Shown here: positions 15,296 through 23,691 of the stretch, piece by piece
Position numbering within the stretch: position 1 is the stretch's first letter
Layout: each line of letters starts with the position of its first letter
IMG/VR virus record: IMGVR_UViG_3300045241_000083
Span: 1 to 64,000 of that record
DNA: 64,000 bases
Origin: a virus
Direction: 5' to 3' (one strand)
The notes under the pieces: generated by a model
What the model saw: only the letters and a program-made list of their open reading frames with translations
What the model was told of the DNA's origin: nothing
Database searches by the model: none
Program-made: the position numbers and the translations under genes

Positions 15296-16915
15296 TTATG
15301 GGCCAGCCGGATTCATAGATGTCACAGGATCGGCGCCCGCAGTTCCGGTGACGACGCCCTGCCAACTCAACGTAGAGTCGTCCTCCTTGTAAACCGATAG
15401 TGTTCCAGCGATGATCGTCCAGAAGTTCCTAAGGAAGCGGAGTCCTTGTCGCACAGTCCGCACGGTCGGAGACCCGCTGTCTACCCCCACGCTCATGTCG
15501 CGGTCAAGCAACGCATCGGCAATAGCGTTTCGTTCCGTACTCGTGAGTGTTCCCTGCACGTTTCCGACGAGGTTGCCGCCTATATTTCCAGTCACTGACC
15601 CCACAGCTCCGGTCACGCTTCCGACTGATCCGGTGACACTGGCAGTCGATCCGACCACGTTTCCTCCGACGTTGCCGGTGACTGAGCCAACCGCTCCTGT
15701 AACGCTGCCTACTGATCCAGTAACGGACCCAACGCTTCCGACAACGTTTCCGACAACGTTTCCGACAACGTTTCCATTGACGTTGCCGACGAGGTTCCCT
15801 CCCACATTTCCAGTGACCGACCCTACAGCGCCAGTAACACTTCCGACCGAGCCGACGACATTCCCTCCTACGTTACCTGTCACCGATCCTACAGATCCTG
15901 TGACAGACCCAGCCGACCCGGATAGATTGCCGGTCACATTACCAGTGATGTTCGCCCGAAGATCGACTCCGCCGGTCCCTGCGACAGCCTTCACGCCGTC
16001 GCTCGTACCAGCCGTACCACCGGTGAACAATGCTCCATGCTTACTTGTGCCGTTGCCTGTCGCAACGATCCCGTTCCCTGCGGTCGGTGTGATGGAAAGA
16101 CCGTCTCCACTCGTGGTCGTGATGTCTATGCCGTCTCCGCTTGTCGCTCCACCTACGAATTTAGCGCCAGGCCCGGTCGCTCCACCTTCGATCTGCATGC
16201 CAGGTCCGCTACCCTGGCCGAGTGCGTGGATGCCGAGAGAGTTTCCTGCCTGCGCTTCACCTCGGATACCCGCTCCGCTCGTTGCTCCTCCGAGTGCATG
16301 GATGCCTCTACCCGTTGCGCCTCCTGTAGCCTTAATGCCATCCGCTGTCCCATTACCACTCGCGTTCAGCCCGTTTCCATTTGCACCGGAAGCGGAGAGC
16401 GTGAGTGCATCGCCTCCGCTGTTGCTGAACGTTACGCCACCGCTGACCGAGAGCGGGCCGGTGTTGGCTCCATTGATATGCAGCCCGTTCGCCGCACCGG
16501 GTGCTGCCATATAAGGATCGAGGCCGGACCAAAGAGGAACAATGGCGTCTGTCTCAACCACGTTCGTGGCACCTAAGATAGATATGAGCAGCGACTTCGC
16601 ATTCGCCACAGCAAAGCGCGCATCGGCAATCTGTATCTCGTAAACGCCTTTATGGTTGGTGGCGTCTACTTCCTTGAATCTGCATTTGGTTGCTGTAGGA
16701 GCGGCGTAGGTGCCGAGCGTGGTGATCGACTCGATCGTGCTTCCAGCCTGTGTGTAGACCGTAGCAGTTGCTTCATTGTCGGCTATTGTCGAGATGATAA
16801 GGCCCGCAGAGGAAGACGTGAGGCCGGTTAGTCCCGCTCCAGTGGTTTTGGAGCTGTCGCGGATTTTCACGCGAAGGATGACCGAGCCTTGCCCTGATTT
16901 GACAATCTGCAACAT
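15296..16915 (-). CDS. Tail fibre with long GNV/GSV repeats
   Basis: The product has 539 residues. The N-terminal 130 residues form an attachment-type domain, including VILRVKIRDSS and 'NHKGVYEIQIAD'. A Gly-rich middle with GATGxG and TSGDG motifs (about 130-310) follows, then about 110 residues of GNVxGNVxGSVGSVTG repeats (DNA about 15,590-15,940). The C-terminus has a trimerisation-like 'LLDRDMSVGVDSGSPTVRTVRQGLRFLRN' segment typical of phage fibres. Repeat-copy changes could tune fibre length. Confidence 0.7.
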   Translation of the reverse strand: MLQIVKSGQGSVILRVKIRDSSKTTGAGLTGLTSSSAGLIISTIADNEATATVYTQAGSTIESITTLGTYAAPTATKCRFKEVDATNHKGVYEIQIADARFAVANAKSLLISILGATNVVETDAIVPLWSGLDPYMAAPGAANGLHINGANTGPLSVSGGVTFSNSGGDALTLSASGANGNGLNASGNGTADGIKATGGATGRGIHALGGATSGAGIRGEAQAGNSLGIHALGQGSGPGMQIEGGATGPGAKFVGGATSGDGIDITTTSGDGLSITPTAGNGIVATGNGTSKHGALFTGGTAGTSDGVKAVAGTGGVDLRANITGNVTGNLSGSAGSVTGSVGSVTGNVGGNVVGSVGSVTGAVGSVTGNVGGNLVGNVNGNVVGNVVGNVVGSVGSVTGSVGSVTGAVGSVTGNVGGNVVGSTASVTGSVGSVTGAVGSVTGNIGGNLVGNVQGTLTSTERNAIADALLDRDMSVGVDSGSPTVRTVRQGLRFLRNFWTIIAGTLSVYKEDDSTLSWQGVVTGTAGADPVTSMNPAGP

Positions 16916-16918
16916 GGC

Positions 16919-18529
16919 TTATATCATGCCTCCGTTGAGAGACGCCGCTTCGAGGATACCACCACCGCCGCCCGCTGCACTTTCTACGGCTGCTGGGAAC
17001 GGTTCGCCGCGATTGAAGTAGTCCAGCCCCTGCGTGCCGTCCGCGCCGCCAGTCACCGTGTCGAAGTACGCCTTGCTACCGACACCGCCTGTGCAAGCGA
17101 GCCGGAGCCGCACCCATCCAGCTCGGCTTGGCGTGAACGTTGGAATAGTCAGCACCGTGAACGTTCCCTGCCCCGCGCTGCCTGTTTGGACGGCGGAATC
17201 ACTCACGCCGATCTCACTGTTTCCCATGACTTGAGCAGTCGGAACCACGCTTGCATCCGAGCGGTACTTGATCGTAATATTCGTTGCTACCGCGCCAACA
17301 GGAATGAGAAGATCATGATCCCCTGGTGAAACCAGATTCAGCCCGACCCCTCCCGCGTCTACGATCGTCGTCTCTTTGGCTGCCGTGTCGTGACGCTCTA
17401 AAGCCCCAATTCCCACACTTGCTGAACCGCCGCCTGCCGGACGAGGACGGTTTAGCAGATCGACCGCGCTCGGCGCTCCCGCCTGATTGCCGAATCCCAA
17501 CAGCGGGCTCCCGGCATTAGGCTCCAAGAAATGGCGCGGCAACCGCCCCATGATCCACGCTTCACCGACTTCAACCAACAGGGCATACGTATTCGTCTTT
17601 GAACTGCCACCGATTGAAACATTCGTTCGTGCGGTCGCCGCCCAAATGTTATTGAAGTCCTCCACGATCTGCCCTGACGCATTGGCGTTAAGCGCTGTGT
17701 TCATGCTAATAATCAGGCAATTATAGACTTTGACCGGAATCGTGGTAGACAGCGCAGCCGAAGATGTTTGGATTGTTTGGTTGCCACCTATCAGCGTGCA
17801 GTTCCAAATGTATACCCCGCCGCCCTTAAATGAGAGCGCGCCGCTTGACGAAACTCTCACAAAACCAGACGTTCCGACAAAGCGGCACGAGTCGATGACG
17901 AAATTCGCATCATAGTCCGCAACGGAACTTGTCGGGAGAATTATGTCGAAGAACCGTGAGTTCGGACTCGCAAAAAACGTGCATCTCTGAAACGTCCAGT
18001 TACTAGCTACGTCAGCCAACCCAATATACTGGATGCAAAGAGTATTACTGCCGTGGCCGCCCTTGAACACGCAATCTACAAGCTTGATGTTCACGGATTG
18101 CGTGGTGGACCCATCAATACTGCTGCCGGTCCCTCCTACCATAACGATGTACTGGAACGTCAGAAAATCTCGGCCAGCCAGAGTGAGCAGAGCAGAAGCG
18201 GACGGCGCAGTCGTGTCGTTGGTCGTGAAGGTCGTCCAAATCACATCGCCCGCCGCAACCAACACCCCGCCGCTCGTCTTGAAGCCCTGAGCGTTCGCAG
18301 GATCTCCGAGTATCTTCGTCTCAGCCACAGCCGACGTCATAGCAACGGTGACAATTTCACGGAACGGACCGGCAGGCGAAAGGTAGGCCGTATCGCCCGA
18401 CGCCATGCCCGACGCGCCCAATAATTTCGCGATGGTCTTCCACGGCTTGTTAGTACCGGCAGACGCGTCCGGGCCTAGACCGTTGTTCGCGTCTAGGCCG
18501 TTCACGAAATCAACGTAGTAGGTCGCCAC
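16919..18529 (-). CDS. Right-handed beta-helix tailspike
   Basis: The product has 536 residues. The opening YYVDFVNGLDANNG...KPWKTIAKLL is the signature of parallel beta-helix (pectate-lyase-like) tailspikes, and repeated short coils (LTFQYIVMVGG, IKLVDCVFKGG, WTFQRCTFF, FVIDSCRFVG, VYIWNCTLIGG, VKVYNCLIIS) follow. Such proteins bind or cleave surface polysaccharide. GTG at 18529 overlaps the upstream stop (TAGTG). The C-terminal 130 residues form a separate beta domain. Confidence 0.75.
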   Translation of the reverse strand: MATYYVDFVNGLDANNGLGPDASAGTNKPWKTIAKLLGASGMASGDTAYLSPAGPFREIVTVAMTSAVAETKILGDPANAQGFKTSGGVLVAAGDVIWTTFTTNDTTAPSASALLTLAGRDFLTFQYIVMVGGTGSSIDGSTTQSVNIKLVDCVFKGGHGSNTLCIQYIGLADVASNWTFQRCTFFASPNSRFFDIILPTSSVADYDANFVIDSCRFVGTSGFVRVSSSGALSFKGGGVYIWNCTLIGGNQTIQTSSAALSTTIPVKVYNCLIISMNTALNANASGQIVEDFNNIWAATARTNVSIGGSSKTNTYALLVEVGEAWIMGRLPRHFLEPNAGSPLLGFGNQAGAPSAVDLLNRPRPAGGGSASVGIGALERHDTAAKETTIVDAGGVGLNLVSPGDHDLLIPVGAVATNITIKYRSDASVVPTAQVMGNSEIGVSDSAVQTGSAGQGTFTVLTIPTFTPSRAGWVRLRLACTGGVGSKAYFDTVTGGADGTQGLDYFNRGEPFPAAVESAAGGGGGILEAASLNGGMI

Positions 18530-18846
18530 TAGACCAGCCCCGCTCTACGCTGGATAATCCAGTCAGCTATGCGCTCGGCCAAATCGGCGTGATCCTGCAC
18601 GCTGAAACCAGCGACACGGAAAGCGAAGTTGATGTCGTTCGCACCAGTGAAGTCGCTGGCAACCTGCGAATGGTCAGTGCTGCTCACGACCTTTCCAGCG
18701 ACGCGAACGACCGGACACGAGAACACGGATGCCGCAGGAGCCGTGATCGTGGTCACGCCTGCATTCGTGCTCTGCGAAGTCGGAGGGACGACAATCACGA
18801 CACCGTTCGGGTTTACCGTGCGCTGGAAATTGAGAAGGTCAGGCAT
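18529..18846 (-). CDS. Small paralogous virion protein A (xADFTGAND)
   Basis: This 105-residue protein has HSQVASDFTGANDINF in the middle and a helical end (HADLAERIADWIIQRRAGLV). The same layout (GHLIADFTGANSLDW, then EVVGNLAQELLLRKAGLFNG) is found in the 81-residue protein at 19147-19392, so the two are paralogues. The function is unknown; position suggests a structural or tail-tip role. Confidence 0.55.
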   Translation of the reverse strand: MPDLLNFQRTVNPNGVVIVVPPTSQSTNAGVTTITAPAASVFSCPVVRVAGKVVSSTDHSQVASDFTGANDINFAFRVAGFSVQDHADLAERIADWIIQRRAGLV

Positions 18847-18950
18847 GATATTAAAATTGGTGGGAGCAAGGCAAGAATCGCACCTGCTACGGAATACATA
18901 CCGTCACTCTCCGAGGAGAGTCCGCGCTTGCGGTCTAAGCTCCAGTAAAC

Positions 18951-19154
18951 CTATTCCCTTGGCGCGCGCGCCTCGCCGTTCTGGATGCGCATGACTAGAA
19001 TCTCTACGGTGTCGATCTTTTTGCCGAGCACGTCCAGCGCGACGGCCGGATTCTGCGCGTTTACCTGCCCGGAGAGAGTATTCACAGACGACTGGAGCGC
19101 ATTGACCGACTTCTGGAGCGCGTCCACGCTTGCTTGAGACGCAGGACTAGCCAT
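18951..19154 (-). CDS. Short coiled-coil protein
   Basis: This 67-residue protein starts at the ATG at 19154 (MASPASQ). Heptads VDALQKSVNALQSSVNTL support a coiled coil. It overlaps the end of the neighbouring paralogue gene by 8 bases. A longer frame from 19211 lies inside that gene and is rejected. Between it and 18846 is a small gap holding a perfect palindrome (ACTCTCCGAGGAGAGT). Confidence 0.5.
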   Translation of the reverse strand: MASPASQASVDALQKSVNALQSSVNTLSGQVNAQNPAVALDVLGKKIDTVEILVMRIQNGEARAPRE

Positions 19155-19392
19155 TGAACAGCCCTGCCTTTCGGAGCAGAAGCTCCTGTGCGAGATTGCC
19201 AACGACCTCATCCTGGTCGGCAGGTGCCAACTGGCTGAGGCACCCCGGCCAGTCCAGCGAGTTCGCGCCCGTAAAGTCGGCGATCAAGTGACCGTCGGAG
19301 CTGTCCACGAGCTTGCCTGCGATGTTATGAGTCTGCGTGCTGATTACCGCAACGTTCTCGCGTGTGACGCCGAACTCTTGAAAGTCAGCCAT
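19147..19392 (-). CDS. Small paralogous virion protein B (IADFTGANS)
   Basis: This 81-residue protein is a paralogue of the protein at 18529-18846: it shares ADFTGAN and the closing L..RKAGL helix. The tandem arrangement with the intervening coiled-coil gene points to duplication. The function is not recognised. Confidence 0.55.
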   Translation of the reverse strand: MADFQEFGVTRENVAVISTQTHNIAGKLVDSSDGHLIADFTGANSLDWPGCLSQLAPADQDEVVGNLAQELLLRKAGLFNG

Positions 19393-19437
19393 TACCCATC
19401 CTCCAATCAGTAGCTCAGAGAGAACAGTGCCTCACTG

Positions 19438-19758
19438 CTACGCCGCCGCCGTCGCCTGGAGTTCGAGCTTGCTGGTCGTGATCGTCTGAGTGCCGAGCTT
19501 CGGACTCGTTGCCGTCACGACGCCGTTAACGACCTTCATGTCGAAGTCATCGCCAGGGTTGTTCCAACCGCCGGTGGCTTTTGCCTCGGCGTTCTTGTCG
19601 TCGGTCACAGTGGCCGACTGAGGCACCCACGCCTTCGCTCCGGCCTTCTCGGTCGCGAACGCCATGTCTCCCGGTTGGTGCGTGGAATGCCCATGGTAGT
19701 AAAACTGGCACGCCTGACCGTCCTTCACATACCCGCCCTCAATCACTATGCTTGTCAT
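19438..19758 (-). CDS. Hypothetical structural protein
   Basis: This 106-residue beta-rich protein (TSIVIEGGYVKDG..., VVNGVVTATSPKLGTQTITTSKLEL) is preceded by GAAAGGTAAA. No family is recognised. The genomic position suggests a small virion or decoration component. Confidence 0.4.
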   Translation of the reverse strand: MTSIVIEGGYVKDGQACQFYYHGHSTHQPGDMAFATEKAGAKAWVPQSATVTDDKNAEAKATGGWNNPGDDFDMKVVNGVVTATSPKLGTQTITTSKLELQATAAA

Positions 19759-19779
19759 TATCGTTTACCTTTCAGCCCA

Positions 19780-20151
19780 TCAGGGCTTGAACGTCACTCT
19801 AACGTTGTCTAGAAGCCCGTCTCCGCCGAGCGCGGCCATGATGACCGGAGACACATCAGCCACACGCATAAGACGTGCGGACGGCCCTTTATCGAGCAGT
19901 ATACCAACGGCGCTCTTGCCGCCATGCTCGAAGCGCACAGCCATACCACATCGCAGTTTATACTTCTTCCAGACCGGGATCGGAAGAGCGCAATATGGGT
20001 AGTCGCTATGGTCTAGCGTCGAGAAACCACAAGCGGTTCCACCGCTATCCTGGCTATCTGAAGGACCACCAAAAGTCGTTAGCTGCCCCATAGCACCTAT
20101 GAAGCCAGGACCGTCGGAGACAGGATGATACAAGTCCTCAACTTTGCCCAT
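19780..20151 (-). CDS. Possible double-psi beta-barrel (RlpA-like) protein
   Basis: This 123-residue protein starts at an ATG overlapping the upstream stop. The segment GGTACGFSTLDHSDYPYCALPIPVW, CGMAVRFEHGGKSAVGILLDKGPS and MRVADVSPVIMAAL resembles double-psi beta-barrels of the RlpA/endolysin type (ALPxxxW..Y..CG..V..., DKGP, DxS). It may act on or bind peptidoglycan. The assignment is tentative. Confidence 0.45.
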   Translation of the reverse strand: MGKVEDLYHPVSDGPGFIGAMGQLTTFGGPSDSQDSGGTACGFSTLDHSDYPYCALPIPVWKKYKLRCGMAVRFEHGGKSAVGILLDKGPSARLMRVADVSPVIMAALGGDGLLDNVRVTFKP

Positions 20152-20471
20152 TAGCCGTCCCACTCTCCCGCCTGCCACTCGCCCCAATGTCCCCGTCTAC
20201 CGTCTCGCTCTGCGGAAAGCCACTCGCCCCAAGTCCCGGTGAGAGCTGCACGCTCGCCCTCCTGGTATCGCCTGTCGCGTTCCAATCTCTCCGTCCATAA
20301 CTGTGCTCGCACCCGCCGCTGCGCCCACACGTTGCCCCTGCGAGCCAGCCACGCTACCGGATGCGTCAGGCTGTCCAGGCAGAGCCAGACCGGGACACCG
20401 AAGCTCGGTGTGATGCTTGCCAGAAACCCTGCCGCGAATGCCGTTATCAGCCAGAGCCAGGATATCATCAT
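20151..20471 (-). CDS. Small membrane protein with basic/Trp-rich tail
   Basis: This 106-residue protein has an N-terminal transmembrane helix (MISWLWLITAFAAGFLASI) and a soluble Arg/Glu-rich tail ending in WGEWQAGEWDG. It lies in a block of small membrane proteins and could be involved in lysis, but no holin or spanin signature is decisive. Confidence 0.5.
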   Translation of the reverse strand: MMISWLWLITAFAAGFLASITPSFGVPVWLCLDSLTHPVAWLARRGNVWAQRRVRAQLWTERLERDRRYQEGERAALTGTWGEWLSAERDGRRGHWGEWQAGEWDG

Positions 20472-20942
20472 TCAGTGCCTCATAAGTCCAAAGATCAGGC
20501 CGATAAGCCCGACAAGAGTGCTGATCGCCAATGCGATGTAGATACCTGCATCGTGCAACCCGGTGGACGCGCCCTGATGAGCGGACACGTACTCCGTCAG
20601 CGGCCTTATGAGCGTGTTCATTTCGCGTATCGCGCTCGTTAAGTCTTCCTTCGTTGCGTACAGCCCGCGCTCGCTATTGATCTGCTCGCGAAGCTCGTTG
20701 GCCTTCTCGTCCTTGTAGGTCTGCACGTCACGCTGAAGGCCGAGGGCAGTCTTGTCCGCCTCCTCTTTAATCTTGAGAGCCTTTTCCTCGGCGTTCTTGA
20801 CCTCGGTGTACCGGCGATCCCGCTCGTTATCGCACTCGCGCCGCAACCGCTCTATCTCGCGGTCCTGCGTCGCCCGCTCGTCCATGAGTTGCTTGAGCGT
20901 GGAGGTCGTCCATCCTTCGCGGTTTACCTTCCGCAGCGCCAT
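20472..20942 (-). CDS. Coiled-coil protein with C-terminal membrane anchor
   Basis: The 156-residue product has a long N-terminal coiled coil (about 15-110) followed by a C-terminal transmembrane helix (IYIALAISTLVGLIGLIFGLM). 'ATKEDLTSAIREMN' resembles phage proteins of the same layout that sit near lysis genes. A role as holin accessory or inner-membrane spanin is possible. Confidence 0.55.
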   Translation of the reverse strand: MALRKVNREGWTTSTLKQLMDERATQDREIERLRRECDNERDRRYTEVKNAEEKALKIKEEADKTALGLQRDVQTYKDEKANELREQINSERGLYATKEDLTSAIREMNTLIRPLTEYVSAHQGASTGLHDAGIYIALAISTLVGLIGLIFGLMRH

Positions 20943-20964
20943 TCCAAGCCCTCACGCCGCCGCC

Positions 20965-21309
20965 CTAGGTCCCAACCTTAGTTCGGTCATCTGTCCAGAT
21001 GAATTCGCCGTCTTCGCCGACCGGAAAGTGCGTGCCGCAGTTGCAGCAGAAGGTGCCACTATAGAACGACGGATCACGCGCGTAAGTCTCCGCGAGGCTC
21101 TGCCCCATCGTCGTAACGGACCCGCATTTCAGGTGAAGGTAGCTTGTCCTCACGGGCCGCACGAAGCCCTTCTCGCGCTCCGTCGTACAGAGAACGCGAT
21201 AGTCCTTCTGCTGTCCGACACGCGGGCCGCTTTCCAGTATCGAGATGTCGCCCTGTTCACCCGGCCGACCGTCTGTTGTGCAGACCTCCTGCCCTTTTGC
21301 GTCCTTCAT
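20965..21309 (-). CDS. Zinc-binding hypothetical protein
   Basis: This 114-residue protein contains CGS and a CCNCG pair followed by HFPVGEDGEFIW. The 'F.CN.CGxHFPVGExGEFxW' ending suggests a small zinc-binding fold common in phages. The function is unknown. Coupled to the next gene by a 4-nt overlap. Confidence 0.5.
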   Translation of the reverse strand: MKDAKGQEVCTTDGRPGEQGDISILESGPRVGQQKDYRVLCTTEREKGFVRPVRTSYLHLKCGSVTTMGQSLAETYARDPSFYSGTFCCNCGTHFPVGEDGEFIWTDDRTKVGT

Positions 21310-21542
21310 GGTTTCGGCCCCACCTTCACCGTGACAGTATTCGGAACCGGCCCTGGATGCTTGCTGATGACCTCAACGCCCGGAAACTTGGCAAGTAGCT
21401 TTCGTATGTACCTCTGCGACTTGCCGGGGTCGGCGTCGGTAATGAACGCCGCCGTCTTTCCGTGATCCTGCACAACATGGCCTATCTGGTCGATACGCTG
21501 GTCTTCTTCTAGTTCGTACAGGTCAACGTAGACCGGCTTCAT
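21306..21542 (-). CDS. Hypothetical alpha/beta protein
   Basis: This 78-residue protein has a strand-helix-strand pattern (KTAAFITDADPGKSQRYIRKLLAKFPGVEVISKHPG). No family is recognised. Overlaps at both ends suggest translational coupling. Confidence 0.45.
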   Translation of the reverse strand: MKPVYVDLYELEEDQRIDQIGHVVQDHGKTAAFITDADPGKSQRYIRKLLAKFPGVEVISKHPGPVPNTVTVKVGPKP

Positions 21543-21802
21543 CGTGTTTCCGTAACCTTCACCGGGTCGCTGCCCCCGCCCGGCCCGCTAACCGGCACCG
21601 GCTCCTGAGACTGCCCTGTGTGCGTACTCACGAGAAGGGCAGTTAAGCCGCCGAGGGCCGCGCTGGTGATGTTGCCCAGCGTGTCCGGTACCGGTATATT
21701 CTGCATGGATAGAAGGCCGATCAACGCAAGACACGCGATAACGGTCAGGCCGAGCAGAACCACCACCGCGCGAACCGCCCACTGGTCATTCGCCTGGTTC
21801 AT
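21539..21802 (-). CDS. Candidate holin (two hydrophobic helices)
   Basis: This 87-residue protein has a first transmembrane helix at about 9-33 (VRAVVVLLGLTVIACLALIGLLSM) and a second hydrophobic stretch (TLGNITSAALGGLTALLVS). The short charged tail and size are compatible with a holin, and the 'DTLGxIxxxALGGLxALL' pattern is frequent in phage holin-like proteins. The ATG at 21802 overlaps the upstream TGA. Confidence 0.5.
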   Translation of the reverse strand: MNQANDQWAVRAVVVLLGLTVIACLALIGLLSMQNIPVPDTLGNITSAALGGLTALLVSTHTGQSQEPVPVSGPGGGSDPVKVTETR

Positions 21803-22041
21803 CGTGCAGTCTTCTCCGTGCGCCGTTCGGCCAGCAAGACGCGGGAGATATGCGCCCGGTGAACGATGATGAGCGGGTCTTTCCGGTAGCACTTGACCAC
21901 GAGCATCTGCGCGGCTACCTTCAGCTTGGCAGTGTCCGCCTTCAGCGCGTCTGCCTGCTTGACCTCGGCCTTCACCTGGGCTATCTGCGCGCGAGCGGTC
22001 ATGCAAAACGCCAGCAGAATTGCTACCAATCCGAGTTTCAT
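21799..22041 (-). CDS. Small exported protein
   Basis: This 80-residue protein starts with a signal peptide (MKLGLVAILLAFCMTARA), with cleavage likely after ARA. The mature part is a short coiled coil and a basic tail. Location beside the holin candidate suggests an accessory lysis or periplasmic function, such as a spanin component. No lipobox Cys is at the cleavage site. Confidence 0.5.
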   Translation of the reverse strand: MKLGLVAILLAFCMTARAQIAQVKAEVKQADALKADTAKLKVAAQMLVVKCYRKDPLIIVHRAHISRVLLAERRTEKTAR

Positions 22042-22421
22042 AGGTTGCTCGTCCCTTCTACGCCGCGCGCCGTCCGCTCCCGTGTTCGGTGCAGGAGCCA
22101 GTGCATGGCATCTTCAACGTGCGTCAGTGCGATAGCGTTCTCGCGGCAAGAATACGGGCCTGACTGGAATCCCTGTAAGCGATGCCGTACGATGGCAAGC
22201 AACGCCTCATTCGACACACCGTTGACGCCCGCTTCGCTGATCGGCCCGTTCTGAAACGAAACAGTTCCATAGCGCATTCCGTCTGGCTTTCCGTCATGAA
22301 TCGCGTAGACGTGCGAGGCATTCCCGGCCCCTGGCGCATCTGCATCGATGAAGAGCGATTCGTTTAGTGCGTTCACCTCATGCCCGTGAACCGGTGTTGT
22401 GAAAATTGGCTGCGAGTTCAT
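22038..22421 (-). CDS. Tad1/Acb2-like cyclic-nucleotide sponge (anti-Thoeris/anti-CBASS)
   Basis: The product has 127 residues. It carries HVYAIHDG..., VSFQNGP (about 54-60), I.EAGVNGVSNEALLAIVRHRLQGFQSG (about 61-87) and a terminal hairpin 'AMHWLLHRTRERTARGVEGT'. This is the Acb2/Tad1 hairpin-domain pattern. The extra N-terminal beta region and length suit Tad1-type proteins better than about 90-residue Acb2. Such proteins sequester cyclic oligonucleotides or gcADPR signals. It has a strong Shine-Dalgarno (AAAAAGGAG). Ligand choice cannot be read from sequence. Confidence 0.75.
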   Translation of the reverse strand: MNSQPIFTTPVHGHEVNALNESLFIDADAPGAGNASHVYAIHDGKPDGMRYGTVSFQNGPISEAGVNGVSNEALLAIVRHRLQGFQSGPYSCRENAIALTHVEDAMHWLLHRTRERTARGVEGTSNL

Positions 22422-22463
22422 ATACGATCTCCTTTTTGATTATGGGGACGTATGCCCCAGTTG

Positions 22464-22772
22464 TCACTTCCTCCCCAACGCTGTCTGCAAGAGCGTCAAC
22501 GCCGTCTGGCTGTTCGCCCGCGCCGCGCTGATGTCGGACGCATAGGCGGCACTTACCTTCCGGTCGGCGTCCCGGTCGGCCTGCAACTGGCTGATGTCCT
22601 TCTGAGCCTGCGTCACGCCGTCGCTGATCTTGGCAGTCCAGTACAGGCCCGTAACGATAGCCGTGAGAACCGGAATCGCGAAGATCGTGAACGCGGTCAC
22701 GGCGAACTTCCGCTTCCACGCGCGGTCATCCTGAACATCGCGCCGCCGCTCCTGCTGTTCGGTTTCGATCAT
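22464..22772 (-). CDS. Membrane-anchored coiled-coil protein
   Basis: This 102-residue protein starts at the ATG at 22772 (MIETEQQERR), which overlaps the previous gene's end. A transmembrane helix at about 25-48 (AVTAFTIFAIPVLTAIVTGLYW) is followed by a coiled coil (AQKDISQLQADRDADRK). The topology fits an inner-membrane spanin or a similar lysis accessory protein. Confidence 0.5.
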   Translation of the reverse strand: MIETEQQERRRDVQDDRAWKRKFAVTAFTIFAIPVLTAIVTGLYWTAKISDGVTQAQKDISQLQADRDADRKVSAAYASDISAARANSQTALTLLQTALGRK

Positions 22773-23056
22773 GGAGCTTTCCCTATGGCTAAAACTTCTT
22801 CTAACTGCGCAGCTCGTCTCGCAGCGTCCCTGCACTCGACGCAGACCGTCTCCCCGGTCTTCTCACTGAATATGCCCCACGGCTTTTCATACGCACATAC
22901 GAGGCACAGACGAGATTCTCCCAGTTCCGGGTGCTTGTGCCCGATGCGGAAGTCATGTACATCCGGTGTCGCGTCACGGAGCACATTTTCGAGCCTCTGG
23001 TACGCCTCACGCCATGTCTCCTGCGGCATATAGCAGGTTGCTACAAGTTCGATCAT
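22769..23056 (-). CDS. Zinc-ribbon protein
   Basis: This 95-residue protein has two CxxC pairs (CLVC, CVEC) separated by 20 residues, plus an N-terminal helix. It is coupled by 4-nt overlaps to its neighbours. The function is unknown. Confidence 0.5.
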   Translation of the reverse strand: MIELVATCYMPQETWREAYQRLENVLRDATPDVHDFRIGHKHPELGESRLCLVCAYEKPWGIFSEKTGETVCVECRDAARRAAQLEEVLAIGKAP

Positions 23057-23691
23057 GGCTTCGCTACTCCAAATGCTAGAACTTCGTGCAGCTCCACGCC
23101 GTTCTTGGCTACTCCAGTTTGAGGCGTGCCGTGTTTCACATCGAAGAACAGCACACCCGTCACCGTCACCTTACCGGATAGCTTGCGCCATGCGGCCGGT
23201 TGCCCGAAGAGTTTCACGCACGCGGCCCGCGCTGCAGCCGCCTGCGGTCCCTTAATGCCCTTCGCGCTCTGTGACGGGTCCGGGAACTCCACGATCATAG
23301 TCGATCCGCTCGCGCCCTTGATGACGAAGTGGATGTCCTCGTCAGCCTCGTACTTGAAGCCGACTGCCTGCGCCGTAACCGAGTACACCTGCCGCTCGGC
23401 TGGATACCGCGTCGTATCGCTTAGCTTCGGGCGCGTTGTGAACGGAGCAGGCAACGCGGATAGCTGCTCAACTGTCGCGGTCTTCGGCGTGAAGTTGATA
23501 AGGTGCGCGTCAGGGTCTCGAAGCACTTTGACCGACCAACGTTCTTTCCCACTGTCCGGCACCTGAGCCGCCTGCACGGTATCGGGCGTGTACTTGGCCG
23601 GCAGGAGCGTTAAGGCAACGGTTGTGCCTAGAGCCGCTGTGCCGCAGACGACTGCTGCGATAATGCGTTGACCGACTGCGCTCATGTTCAA
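23053..23691 (-). CDS. Exported protein, secreted OB-like domain
   Basis: This 212-residue protein has a hydrophobic N-terminal helix (IIAAVVCGTAALGTTVALTLL) as signal or anchor. The mature region has VYSVTAQAVGFKYEADEDIHFVI, STMIVEFPDP, WRKLSGKVTVTGVLFFD and 'HG..GVAKNGVELHEVLAF'. I recall this last pattern from uncharacterised secreted bacterial proteins with OB-like strands. TTG 23691 (overlapping TGA) or ATG 23685 is the start. A host-derived 'moron' is possible. Confidence 0.55.
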   Translation of the reverse strand: MNMSAVGQRIIAAVVCGTAALGTTVALTLLPAKYTPDTVQAAQVPDSGKERWSVKVLRDPDAHLINFTPKTATVEQLSALPAPFTTRPKLSDTTRYPAERQVYSVTAQAVGFKYEADEDIHFVIKGASGSTMIVEFPDPSQSAKGIKGPQAAAARAACVKLFGQPAAWRKLSGKVTVTGVLFFDVKHGTPQTGVAKNGVELHEVLAFGVAKP

